Source: Panonychus citri
Lineage: Eukaryota; Arthropoda; Arachnida; Trombidiformes; Tetranychidae
Assembly: GCF_014898815.1 (NCBI RefSeq)
Contig: NW_026515438.1
Span: 124,001-188,000, forward strand
Reading direction: 5' to 3'
Length of the DNA stretch: 64,000 bases
How positions within the stretch are numbered: position 1 is the first letter of the stretch; each line of letters starts with the position of its first letter. This document shows, one piece after another, positions 10,007-20,972 of the stretch. A program made the translations under genes and the position numbers. Under the pieces are notes generated by a model. That model searched no databases and was not told the DNA's origin. It was given only the letters and a program-made list of their open reading frames with translations.

Positions 10007-11429
10007 TTAGAGATTTAAATTGGAATCAAAATAAGGATATGTTAATCCAGTTTCTAATGATTGTCTATTTGACAATGGATTAACAGTTGATGAAGATGAT
10101 GAAGGTAAAGGATAATTAGATAATCCTGGATAAACAGAGTTTGAATGTGACAGAAAAGGATATCGTCCAAGTTGAGACTGATTCTGTTGATCATAATTAG
10201 ATGATGAATGATGATAATGATGATGATGAAGCAGTGAACTTAACGAAGCAATTTGATAATTAGCTGCTAACAATTTAGTTGATAGTGACCAAGCGGCAGC
10301 GGCAGCAACTGATGCCGTTGCTGGTGAAGGTGAACCCGAAATCGTAGTCGGGATTAGTGTTGACCTGAAGGGATAACAATCTAAATTGGATCGATAATTA
10401 AATGGTTTGTTTAATCCTAAATCGGTTAATGTTAAAGGTAAGGATGTTGATGGAGATGAGGTTGAAGATGATGATGAATTATTGAGAGAGAAACCATGAT
10501 AACCGGAACCAGGTAAACATGAAAACGGAAGTGCCATTGGTTTGATCAATTTACTTGATCGACACGAGTCAAGAATACTTTTGGTCAATGGTTTTATTGG
10601 ACATTGAACATTATGAGATGAAGGATAATTATGATGATGATGATGATGAGGATGAGGATTTAATATAATTGATGGAGAAGGTGATGACTGTTGATCTGTT
10701 GATGATGATGATGATTGTTGATTCGTTAATAACTTTGATCCTTTAGATGAACTTGTTGATATCGGTAATGGTGATGACGATGTTCCAGAAGCTCCTTTGG
10801 TCAGTCCACTTTTGACCTTTTTATTTTTCCTTGGACCTCGTTCCTCTTGAACGGCTAATTGTGAGCATTCAATTTCCAATGATTGACAATAATAATGATA
10901 ACAATTTAATTCTCAATTGTTTCAACAACAATAATAACATGTAAAGGTAAACATTTTGACAATAGAAAAACAAAAAGCTAAACAACAAGAAAGCAAAATA
11001 CTAAAGGTCAAAGTTACTCCCAAAGGTATTGACCATTTACTAATCTTATATTCAACTAATTGGTGACCAATTTTCGGGTCAATCGGAAAAGGTAAACTTT
11101 TAATCAAGTTGACCATCGATACTCACCAAATTTGTTCATATTCACTTGAAACATTTCTGTAGACGGCAATAAGGGCACCAGTTTCGTCGAGCCTTATCAA
11201 TGATACAATTAGATGTTCCTGCTTTTTAAGAAAAACGGAAATTCAGGTCAATCAACGAAATCGATGTCCAGTATTCATACTTACCAATGCACCGATAAAC
11301 GGCTGACCTGCGGATGGATCGCTTAAAGAAACAACTACAACCGTCACAACAATAGACACCATAATGTTTACCATATGATTTATCACCACAAACCTCACAG
11401 GCCACCGGAACCGGAAGAGTTCGACCCAT
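10007..11429 (-). CDS. Orphan nuclear receptor of the NR2E group, DNA-binding domain with a low-complexity tail and no visible ligand-binding domain
   Basis: Three exons on the - strand: 11285-11429, 11127-11218 and 10007-10854. The DNA-binding domain has both zinc fingers. Finger 1 is CEVCGDKSYGKHYGVYCCDGC with the SCFFKRSIRR recognition helix. Finger 2 runs from CI across the intron (GTSNCIIDKARRNWCPYC) to RLQKCF, followed by AVQEERGPRK, the T/A-box typical of Hr51/Hr83/PNR-type receptors. After it come ~270 residues rich in Ser, Pro, His and Asn, with a short Ala-rich segment. No helix set of a ligand-binding domain is seen, and the next gene begins only ~350 bp downstream. One base is missing in exon 2 near 11148 (TTCAAGTG where TTC-CAA-GTG is expected). 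Splice phases close only if it is added. With it, the protein is about 361 residues. It is presumably a DNA-binding transcription factor. Confidence 0.85.
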
Positions 11430-11876
11430 TGGTTACTAATTATTATTTGTTTTTCAATATTATTTTTTTCTTCTTCTTCTTCTTTTCGATTTGATCTAAT
11501 CGGTTGTATTAAAATCAGATTAAACAATGAAAACAAACAAAAAATTAACGAGGTGATTAAATCTATTAAAAAAAATACAAGATGATAAATGGACTTTAAT
11601 CTTTTCACGGTTCATTGGTGAATGATTAAATCTAATTCCATATCAATATCATCATCGTCATCATCTTCCTCTTTTTATCCTCATCATCTTCATCATCCTC
11701 AGTCATTTTCTTTTTCATAGTTAAGTAAATGTTGGATGAAGAAAAGGAAGAGAAGTATATTCATCGAATCGCTTTTAGAACCGAAATCTGATATATAAAG
11801 AGAGAAAGAGTAACGCGTAAAATATTTATTAAGCCCGAAAACAGTTAGAATAGAACATTGAATTTTCGAAGAAAAG

Positions 11877-11878
<2 letters not shown>

Positions 11879-11917
<39 letters not shown>
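11879..11917. repeat. (AG)n microsatellite
   Basis: 39 bp of uninterrupted AG dinucleotide. A complementary (TC)n tract lies about 120 bp to the right, so the two could pair into a hairpin. Confidence 0.97.
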
Positions 11918-11919
<2 letters not shown>

Positions 11920-12038
11920 TTGAAGATGATGAAGAAAAAAGAGAAAGAAAATGATGAAGAAAAGTAACCGAAAACTTTGACAACCTTCAACCTTCCAAGT
12001 TCCATGTTGATGTTAGAGCTTTTCTTTGTTAATGTGCG

Positions 12039-12067
<29 letters not shown>
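12039..12067. repeat. (TC)n microsatellite
   Basis: 29 bp of TC dinucleotide, inverted relative to the (AG)n tract at 11879-11917. Confidence 0.97.
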
Positions 12068-12069
<2 letters not shown>

Positions 12070-12447
12070 ATATCCAATCACTTTCATCACTTTTATCATC
12101 TCATTCATGAGAAGATAAATACTTTGACAGGAAGATAAAAAAAGAAAGAAAAAAAAGGAAAATGATAAATGTTCAAATCAACTGCCGTCAGAATATATCA
12201 TCAACTTTATCAACTCTCACATTCACAATTTAACAAGGTAATCAAGTGGATTCTTTTACACATTATACATATAATATAAGTATAAATAGTAAATCACTGA
12301 TAATCAAACAATTAAAAAAGCTTAATTACCTTTGATAGTATATAACAACAATAATCAATTGACCTTAAATTGTCCATCTATTCAACTATTAAAGCCAAAG
12401 TAAAAAAAATCAAAGGGAAACTAAATATTATATATTCGGGATCAATT

Positions 12448-12450
<3 letters not shown>

Positions 12451-12480
<30 letters not shown>
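12451..12480. repeat. (CT)n microsatellite
   Basis: 30 bp of perfect CT repeat. Confidence 0.97.
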
Positions 12481-12482
<2 letters not shown>

Positions 12483-13847
12483 ATATTAATACAAGTGATC
12501 AATTATAAATCACTAACCTTTATCCTTACCTTTTTTCAACCATTTTCATCACTTTTACCGTTATAAGAGGTATTCAGATAATGGATAACACCAATTCTGA
12601 AAAGGCTGAGTGAGATGTTGAAATATAATCAATCCTATAAGAAAAAAAAATCTCACATAAACAAATCACTCAATTGGTAATTCATTTTTATCAATCAATA
12701 TATTAGCAGTTAATAATTAATCAGCTGATTGTTTTGTTTGCCTTCAAGGGGTTTTCACCCTTTCCACTATCCACAATTTGCAGAAGTAAAACTGAATTAA
12801 CAAATTGTCATCAACCTACTATTATTATACTTAATTGTAGTCTTGTTGATTTGATGATCATCATTTGTCCTTTTGATGATAATTTGATTAGAGTTTACGA
12901 TTTAATTAGTTTAACCTGTTTGATTTGATTTGTTGTTAGTTTTCAAATACTGACAATCTATTGTCTTTTACATCGGTTGTTTAAACAATAGTATTTACCA
13001 ATTGTAATTACAATTAAAATTACGTGATTTAATTGTTTATCTTGTAAGAGTAAAAAAAATCACGAAATGAAAAAGAAAAACAAAATTAGTTTATTGATTA
13101 AATTAAAAACGAAACGATTTCAATTCAAATCTTTACGTTAATCTGATTAAGTTCAAACTGAGAATTGTGATTATTATCATCCAATGATTAACTTTATCTA
13201 TGAGAATTTCAGTTGGCATTAGAATATCAAATCGGTTGATGACCATTTCGAAAATTTCATAACTCTTTCTCTCTCAACATGATATTAATATTATCTCATG
13301 GTAAGAATTTGAGATTTAAGAAAAAAACAAGAACTTTTCATCACTTGAATGAGAAAATTTTTTTCGATATATAAAGAAAATGATACATTGAGATTTTCGA
13401 TGAAAAGAAAATAAAAGTTATTTAGTTATTGGAATAACTGGTTAGAGAATTGAATGAAATTCTCATGGGATCTCATTAACTTTAGAACTTTTCGAACAAA
13501 GAAATAGAGAATAACTAGAAATGATAAGAAAACAAAAGAGATAAATATTAAAAAGAAAAATATTTGATGAGAATCTTCAGAGAATTCAACTCAGAACTTA
13601 TTCCTCATGAAGCGAAACTCATCTTCATCGGGATTTGGAATCTGAATTTAACCTTTTAACCTTCTTCGTGTTATTAATTAACTGTATATCTTATTTATCT
13701 TCATTCCGGATTGAATTGGTGATTGTCATACACGAAATTTAAGTAAATATTAATTCACTTGCGAAAATGATAAATTTTAAAACATCCATAGATCGTGTTG
13801 ATCAAATGACTTTTAACAGTTATGATGATGGTTATGATCATGAATTA

Positions 13848-13864
13848 AATCAATCAGAATAAAA
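13848..13864 (+). repeat. 17-bp terminal sequence, outer end of left arm
   Basis: AATCAATCAGAATAAAA sits where homology between the two arms begins. Inverted or direct copies occur at 19175-19191 (one mismatch), 19564-19580 and 25052-25068. Confidence 0.7.
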
Positions 13865-14607
13865 GTCAACAGATAACTTTGTTTTCTTTTGTTTTTTTCG
13901 TTCAATCTATTGTTGGGTGTATATGGAACATGATGATCATGCTCATAGTATTTTCTTCATAGATTCTCATTGAGTTTTCTGGTGAAATTAATGAAATTCA
14001 CCCGGTAACATCCTATAAACTTCGTGTTAAGGTCAGTTGAACAGTTGAACAGTTTAACTCAACTCAACTCTTCTCATTTTCATTTATTGTTATCACGAAA
14101 CAATAACATCTCATATTAACTAATTGTTGCGTCGAATTTTCATCTTTACCAAGTTCATTCTCTCTCTTTCTCTCTCTTACTAACTCGCTCACTCCTTGTC
14201 TCTGTCTTTATCATCATCGTTATCATTTCATCATATTCATCATCATCATCGACATCAAACACATCATCATATTCCCAATCGTCATAATCATCACCATCAT
14301 CATAATCTCAATAACCTTTCATCTTTTTAGTCAATAATTTATTTGATTCGATTGAGAATCACCAATAAAATTGATTTGATTGTGAATAATTCAACAAATA
14401 ATTGCAACAATTTACTGTTAAATTGTTATTCTTTTCTGTGTTCATTCAATCATCTAATTACTAGTTGAACCTTTTTTTTGTTTTCTGCTTAATGGATTAT
14501 TATTGATACTTTTTGATCAAAGTGACAATCATCAAGTTTACAGTTTACTACAATTGATTCAAATTAGACTAAAAAACTTTCATTCCAATTAAATCAAAAT
14601 CATCATC

Positions 14608-15406
14608 ATGTTACTTTGGATTCGAATTATTTTATTTCTTATTCTCACATTTTCGACTAAATTTTCTTATGGACAAACTAAAAGAGATTATGAAGACCAA
14701 TCAGTAAGTAATTCTAATTGATTGACAAATTGACTCAATCAACTAATTAAGTTTAATGGTCAACTAATTAATTGACTAATCGACTAATTGATTATTGGAT
14801 TGATCAAATTGTTGACATGTGAAATAATCATTCAGTTAAAATCAGTTAAATCACAATGAAATCAGAGATGAACCAAAACTAAATTAATCAGCAACAAGTG
14901 AAATAATTTAATCAAATCAACGTGAAGATAATTAGTTAATTATCATCAATCAAGTGAAATCTCTTGATAAATAATCAAATAGGAGGAAAACATACAATTA
15001 ATGGTCAACAATAATAATCCTCAAAAGGTTAAAATCTTTCAGTTGATTAACAATTTGATTAATAATTAATACAAATATAAAAGTCGAAGTGACAAGAGGA
15101 TGATGATAAAGATGATGATCAAATTGATTAAGATTATTAAGAGAGATAAAAGATGAAAGATGAAGAAAAGAGGCAGAAAAAGAGAAAAATGATGATAATA
15201 AATAAGGTAAATGCTCTTAAATGTCGTTTATAATTTTATCAATTTCATTCATGGAAAACTGTTCATTCATTTCTCATCATGTCGATAATTGAAATAACAT
15301 TGGAATTAGAAATCTTGTTAACAAAAGAAAAACTATTTACCTGTAAAAGGGAAACGATTCGAATTACATGTTTTAGTCTTAATGGAAAACGTTCAGAAAG
15401 CGAAGA

Positions 15407-15440
<34 letters not shown>

Positions 15441-17990
15441 CGAAAAGTTCTATTCAAAGTTCTATCAACTTTTTTTTCTTCTCTTCTCTTCATCATTATC
15501 ATTACCGTTATTCTTATTAGTCTTTTTTTCTCATTCTTCGCTTTTATTTATTCCAATTCATCTTATTCTTCTTATTATTATCATTAATAAACAAGAATCT
15601 ATTTCATAAAGTGAACAATTTACTGAATTTCCACTGAATCGGCACAAAAATTCAACAAATAATAGAAATAAGAACAAGAGTAATATCAATTTCGAAGATG
15701 CTTATTAATCTGTAATATGAATATTTTATCCAAAAATAGTACAGATAAATGTTGTTAAATTTATCTTTAGAACGATTGATTCAATCAATCCAATGATTCA
15801 ATGATCCAAAGTCTAATTCTAATTCTAATTCTAATTCTAATTATCTCTCTTGATTACAGAATTTACCTGAATGTTCCCATGATTATTCTGTGTGTGGTTA
15901 TGTTGAACTGAACAACATGGGAATCAGTTCACAAAGTATTTGTCAATGTAAAGATTTCATCTCATGTCCTGAATCATTTGATCGTTTCGATGGACGAACT
16001 TTGTCTCATGGATTAAATCAGTATAAGGTAAATTGTTGTTAATTGTTGTTAATTATTATACATGAAAAGAAAGTACTAAATGTCTTAATTATTATTAATA
16101 TTAGGTGGAGATTATCAAGAAAAAGTGAGCAAAATTAGTCAACTAAAGATTTTTGTTTGACTTTTAATGAGGTGTGATAGATTAGTTAGTTAATCACATT
16201 CTCATTGAATGAAATTATTGTTACTATTTTAGCTAATTACTACAAACAGTAATAGTACACAGTATTCATTTTATTAACAATCAGCTGACTAATTAAAGAT
16301 AATTTGCATTTCAAAAGGGTAATTAAAACACCCACGATAACAACAATCAATTCATTAATTGATTGTAAACAATTATATCTATGATTGAATTAATTGTGTT
16401 GAAACATTTTCTATTAAATCGTCAGATTAATTGGATTAGTTAAAACAATCAATTGTTTCATCGATACGATGAGATAATACAAAAGACCAACGATCAAATT
16501 CAATTAACTTTATTATTATGTTTAAATTGTATCCATTTAGATGATGATATTGATATTACATTTATAAAAATGATGAGAAATTAATACAATTTAAATTGTA
16601 ATCATGATCAAGTTATTAAATTGAAAGTTCAGTATTCATGGATACTCATCATTTAACCTGAAAGAAAAATAATCATGAAAATTATTTTCCATCTAAAATA
16701 GTTGATAGAATATAAAAGATTCGTTTTCATGCTCATGAGCTTGAAAAGTTTTTCTTACCTGAAAATTATTCGATGAACTAAATGAATATTATCAAGAAAC
16801 AATTTTCTTTTCTTTATTACATCAAAATGAGAGATACTAAACTTCCGTTTCCTTTTTACATTAACCCTTTTCTCTCTCTCTCTCTTTTTCTTTCTATTTT
16901 CTTGTTTCCTGTTCTCTTTTGTTTCTCTTACCTGTTTTCTTCGTTCACTCATTCTAACCATACTTTTATTCTGTTCTATTCTATTCTATTAACAGTATTG
17001 CCAAGAAGCTCCTCGTTTAAAAAAATGTTCGCATGATGAAATTGTCTATAGTTCGATCATCGAGTATGATGAGAATTTCCAACTGATCAACAGTGACAAT
17101 CGAATTCACTGTGAATGTCCACCAAGACATATTTTTGTACGAAATTCAACAAATACTCACACAAGGCCTAATGGAGAAACGATCATTAAAACTCTATTGA
17201 AATGTTCATTGGTAAGAACTTTTCTTCTTTTTCATTTTCATTTTCTTTCTTTTTTGTTTCTCTTTACATTTTCGTCTTTTTCCCGAATGATCAATTTACT
17301 CAAATAAACATCGTCGAGATTTAGATTTTATCCCTGATTAGATTCAAAATGATCAATCCTCTCATTTATTTACCTTCGTCACCATTAATTACAAATCATT
17401 TCAATTAAAACAAACAAACTATTTCCTGGTCTTGGTCAACTAACTTGATACTTTTACAAGACAATGACCAGTCTAACCAGTGAAAAGTAATCAATTTAAA
17501 ATAATACCTCATTTCTAGAGTTAATTAATTCCCACTACTACTATATAACTAATTAGATTAAAGCCAAATAGTTAATCAATCAATTGATTTTGTCTTGCTC
17601 ATTTCTTTCGTTCTAAGCCCTTATTTGTTTGTACTTTAATAAACTCAAAGGTTAATTTAATTTAACGACAACAATCGAAGTCTAAAAACAAATCATATCA
17701 TCTAATTGTTCATCTTTAATCGAATAACAATAATCAATTATATCTTTTCTCTTTTTTTCTCTCTTTTCTCCTTACCTATTAATCCTTTAATCTTTTAATC
17801 TCTTAAATCCAAGCCTAAAATCTGTAAACCTCAAGAAAACTGTATGACAATTAGTCAATCATCTCATTCGACATTTATTAAGAAATTATGTAATTGTCCA
17901 ATGGATTCATTTTGTCCAACGGACACTCGATATGCCGCTGAAGTCATGGACTTTACTAAAGGATCAGCATTTTCAATGAATTGTATTTAA
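14608..17990 (+). CDS. Secreted cysteine-rich protein, argos/giant-lens-like, copy A
   Basis: Four exons, all phase 0: 14608-14703, 15860-16027, 16996-17211 and 17814-17990, giving 218 residues. Residues 1-22 (MLLWIRIILFLILTFSTKFSYG) are a classic signal peptide. The mature part has three similar cysteine modules. Each has a first Cys segment, 15-25 residues, then a Cys-X-Cys core (ICQCKDFISCP; HCECPPRH; LCNCPMDSFCP) and a closing Cys (KYCQEA; LLKCSL; MNCI). This spacing resembles Argos, the arthropod secreted antagonist of EGF-receptor ligands, and that identification rests on pattern only. One NST glycosylation site is visible. The coding sequence is identical to copy B at 20973-24313. The first intron holds a T/C-rich acceptor tract and an OAAT-like run of AATTCT near 15810-15840. 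Confidence 0.85.
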
Positions 17991-19174
17991 ACAATAAACA
18001 ACATTACAATTAGTATAATAACGATAATAATAATAATAATAATATTGATAATTTCATCTCAATCATATTTTAATCATCTAAAACCATCCAAATCACACAT
18101 CATCACCACGTCATTTTCGGACAAAATCAGTAATCGACTCTCTTGATTTTTAATTGTCTTCATAAACATAATCATCTCCATCATTTATCTGTACTCATAA
18201 TCAATCATTTTCAACGCAAAAGTTAAATATTATAAAGTAAATTAATTAAACTGTTTCTCGTTTTAATCAATAATTTGTATTGAATTTAATTCAATCTCTT
18301 TCCTAATCTATCTGACAAATTCGTTTCCTAGACAATCATCACTAATCCTCCTCTCTAATCTTTGCAATAATCACTATTATCCCTTGTTTACAATTAAAAC
18401 TTAATCATCTCACCTAATCCTCATCCCACAATCAAATCTATTGTTTTAAATAAAAGATTGGAAAACTATTTGTTTGAGAAATTTAATTTCCAATTGACAT
18501 TTTATTCACTCTCTCCAATACTCTCAGGTAATATGAATATATAATCATCATCATGGTGAATATTCAATATTTCATTCAGCAAATCAGGTAATCATCAATC
18601 GTGGCAATGAGTAAAGTTGTAATGATCAACTGATATAACAATAACAATCGCCGTCAATGACAACAAGTAGATTAATATATGGATAAAAAAATGTCAATTT
18701 TCATTATTTACATAACATTTTCATCCTCATCTCATACTAATAATATATTACAATAGTCTTGTAAAAATAATAATGCTGATAACCACATTATTATCCTTTA
18801 TTTATATGTTATTTATATGATAATATAATAACTATTAATATAAACTGATAACATAATCAACAACAACGATTATTATTATGATATAGTGATAAAAAAATGC
18901 TACGATATTATATAATGATAATTTTACGGTTTTTAAATAATTGAACAAAATCTGAAATAAATAAATCAATTGTCAAATCAATTAATTAACTTATTTATTA
19001 TTAATATAAATTGATTTTATCATAACTATAGACCATAATATCATTTAAATTGTAAAATTTATACTTGATGAAGTTACATGGAAATTGATAAAGATAAATA
19101 TATCAACGATTCTCATTAATTTACAATCAGATTTGTTATTATTTCCAATCAATAACCAAGAATCAGTTATAATT

Positions 19175-19191
19175 TTTTATTCTGATTCATT
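19175..19191 (-). repeat. 17-bp terminal sequence, inner end of left arm
   Basis: TTTTATTCTGATTCATT, the reverse complement of the outer-end sequence with one mismatch. Confidence 0.6.
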
Positions 19192-19561
19192 GTTTGATCT
19201 AATACATGGTACTCATGAAGAAATCGAGTGAGTGAATGATGATAAATGATTCAATCAAGTAGAGTAATGTTACTTAGATGAACAAAAACAAAGGAGAATT
19301 CAGAGTTTGGAAATTTTAAAATTTAAAATATTCGAAATTCTTATAAATAAAATAAAGTGATACTTTCGCTTTCTCATGAAATCCTTTATATATAAATGAG
19401 AATTCAAGGTTTAGATGTTTTCTTTTGTTTTCTTTTTCCAAAATTTCGAAAACTCTGAATTCTCTGTTATATTTTTATCTGAATAACATTCTTCAATTTG
19501 ATTGGCTCATTTATCATCATTCACTCACTCCATTTCTCCATGAGTACCATGCAGATGAAAC

Positions 19562-19580
19562 TGAATCAATCAGAATAAAA
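19562..19580 (+). repeat. 19-bp terminal sequence, inner end of right arm
   Basis: TGAATCAATCAGAATAAAA, a perfect inverted match to 25052-25070 at the outer end of the same arm. Confidence 0.65.
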
Positions 19581-20972
19581 AAAGTGATTCTTGCTATTGA
19601 TAAGTTATAATAATAACAAAAATATAACAATTCAATTGAAAATTAATGATTATTATTTATATTTATCTCTATCAATTTCTATGTAATATTAACTTTAGCA
19701 ATCAATTGCTAACATTTCAATGGTATTGGTGATTTATAGTTATCATACTATCAGTTTATAATAAGTAAGCTAATTGATTTGCTAATTGCTGCAATTTAAT
19801 TTATTTATATTTATTTCATTGTCTATTTAATTATTCAAAAACCGGAAAATTATTATAGCATTTTTTTATTATTATATTATCATTATCATTGTCGTTGTTG
19901 TTGTTGTTGATTATGTTATCAGTTTATATTAATAGTTATTATATTATCATATAAATAATATATAAATAAAGGATAATAATCTATGTGGTTATCAGCATTA
20001 TTATTATTACAAGACTATTGTGATATATTATAATTATTAGTATGAGCATGAGAATGACATATTTGCAGCAATTTATTAATCTACTTGTTGTTATTATCGG
20101 TGATTGTTATATTAGTTATGATAATCATCATAACTTTACTCATTGCTTGGATTGGTGATTATCTGATTTATGCTATCATTTCATGATACTTTCACACAGA
20201 ATCAATAACCTTATTATCATTAAAGGTTAAGGTAAACACGTTCACATTAAAACTTGAAGACTCACAATTGATATTGATAATATTGATAACAAACTCTTGT
20301 TTTAATTCAATCACTTTGAAAAAAAATCTCTTAGATTAGCTCAACTTATTTCATGATAAGTTTCATAATTTCAAGTTGAATTTCATATTGAATGACTCAT
20401 TTTAGTTTTGACTCATTCCGAAACTTACTATTAGCTTATTATCAATGAAATGAGTAAAGTGATGGTCAAGATGGTTATGAATTATTACATCTATTTAATT
20501 TAGTAATAAATTTATTCTGTAAAAGATTATTATTATTATCAGTTCTCTGATGAAATTATGTGAATATTTAGTTAACCGATTTGATTAGAATTGAACCAAA
20601 AATATTATATGACAGATAACTGTTGATTGGTTCCATAAGCTCTTGACCTGTGGAGGAGATTGGTATCAAAGAAAAGGGTTGATGATGAACTCAAGTATCG
20701 TATCGTAAATAAATATTAATGATTCAGATGAAAAAGTGATTTTATTCAAGTTTTCGAGTTGAAAATGATGAATTTCAAGTGCTGAGAAATGTTGATGAAG
20801 ACAAATATAAATGCAGATTTGATATTGATCGTGTTTCTTGGTGGTGATATGGTCATGGTGTTGATGTGTGATATGATTTGGATGGTTTTAGATGATTAAA
20901 ATATGATTGAGATGAAATTATTATTATTATTATTATTATTGTTATTATACTAATTGTAATGTTGTTTATTGT

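Larger units (their letters stand above)
11430..13839. other. Intergenic, rich in simple repeats
   Basis: Upstream region of the nuclear receptor and left flank of the palindrome. It contains (AG)n and (TC)n microsatellites, an ATC-rich patch near 11650-11700 and otherwise AT-rich unique sequence. No gene could be supported. Confidence 0.55.
13840..19378 (+). repeat. Left arm of an 11-kb palindrome (inverted duplication)
   Basis: Read forward, this segment matches the reverse complement of about 19380-25076. The outer part (13848 to about 18110, with the whole gene and 0.75 kb upstream) is almost identical between arms, differing by scattered substitutions and small indels. The latter include a (GA)n length difference near 15400 and a ~25-bp insertion in the other arm near 24090-24117. 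The inner part, beyond the stop codon, is only roughly 75-85% alike. Homology ends at about 13845 on the outside. Confidence 0.9.
17991..20972. other. Centre of the palindrome between the two gene copies
   Basis: 3 kb between the tail-to-tail stop codons. The first ~110 bp on each side is still near-identical. Farther in, the arms have diverged by substitutions and indels and meet near 19378 with a spacer of about 115 bp that does not pair. Several (ATA/TTA)n runs occur (18029-18047, 20917-20943). No gene was seen. Confidence 0.7.

Noticed and set aside
10007..10854. Ala-rich helix (about SVAAAAAWSLSTKLLAANYQ) as a ligand-binding domain remnant
   Set aside because: Only one short helix; none of the other conserved ligand-binding motifs is present, so it is probably compositional.
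11699..12077. Open frames rich in Ser-Leu or Arg-Glu
   Set aside because: They are translations of the (AG)n and (TC)n microsatellites.
19425..19610. 61-codon frame near the centre of the palindrome
   Set aside because: AT-rich translation with no counterpart in the other arm, where the same sequence is interrupted.
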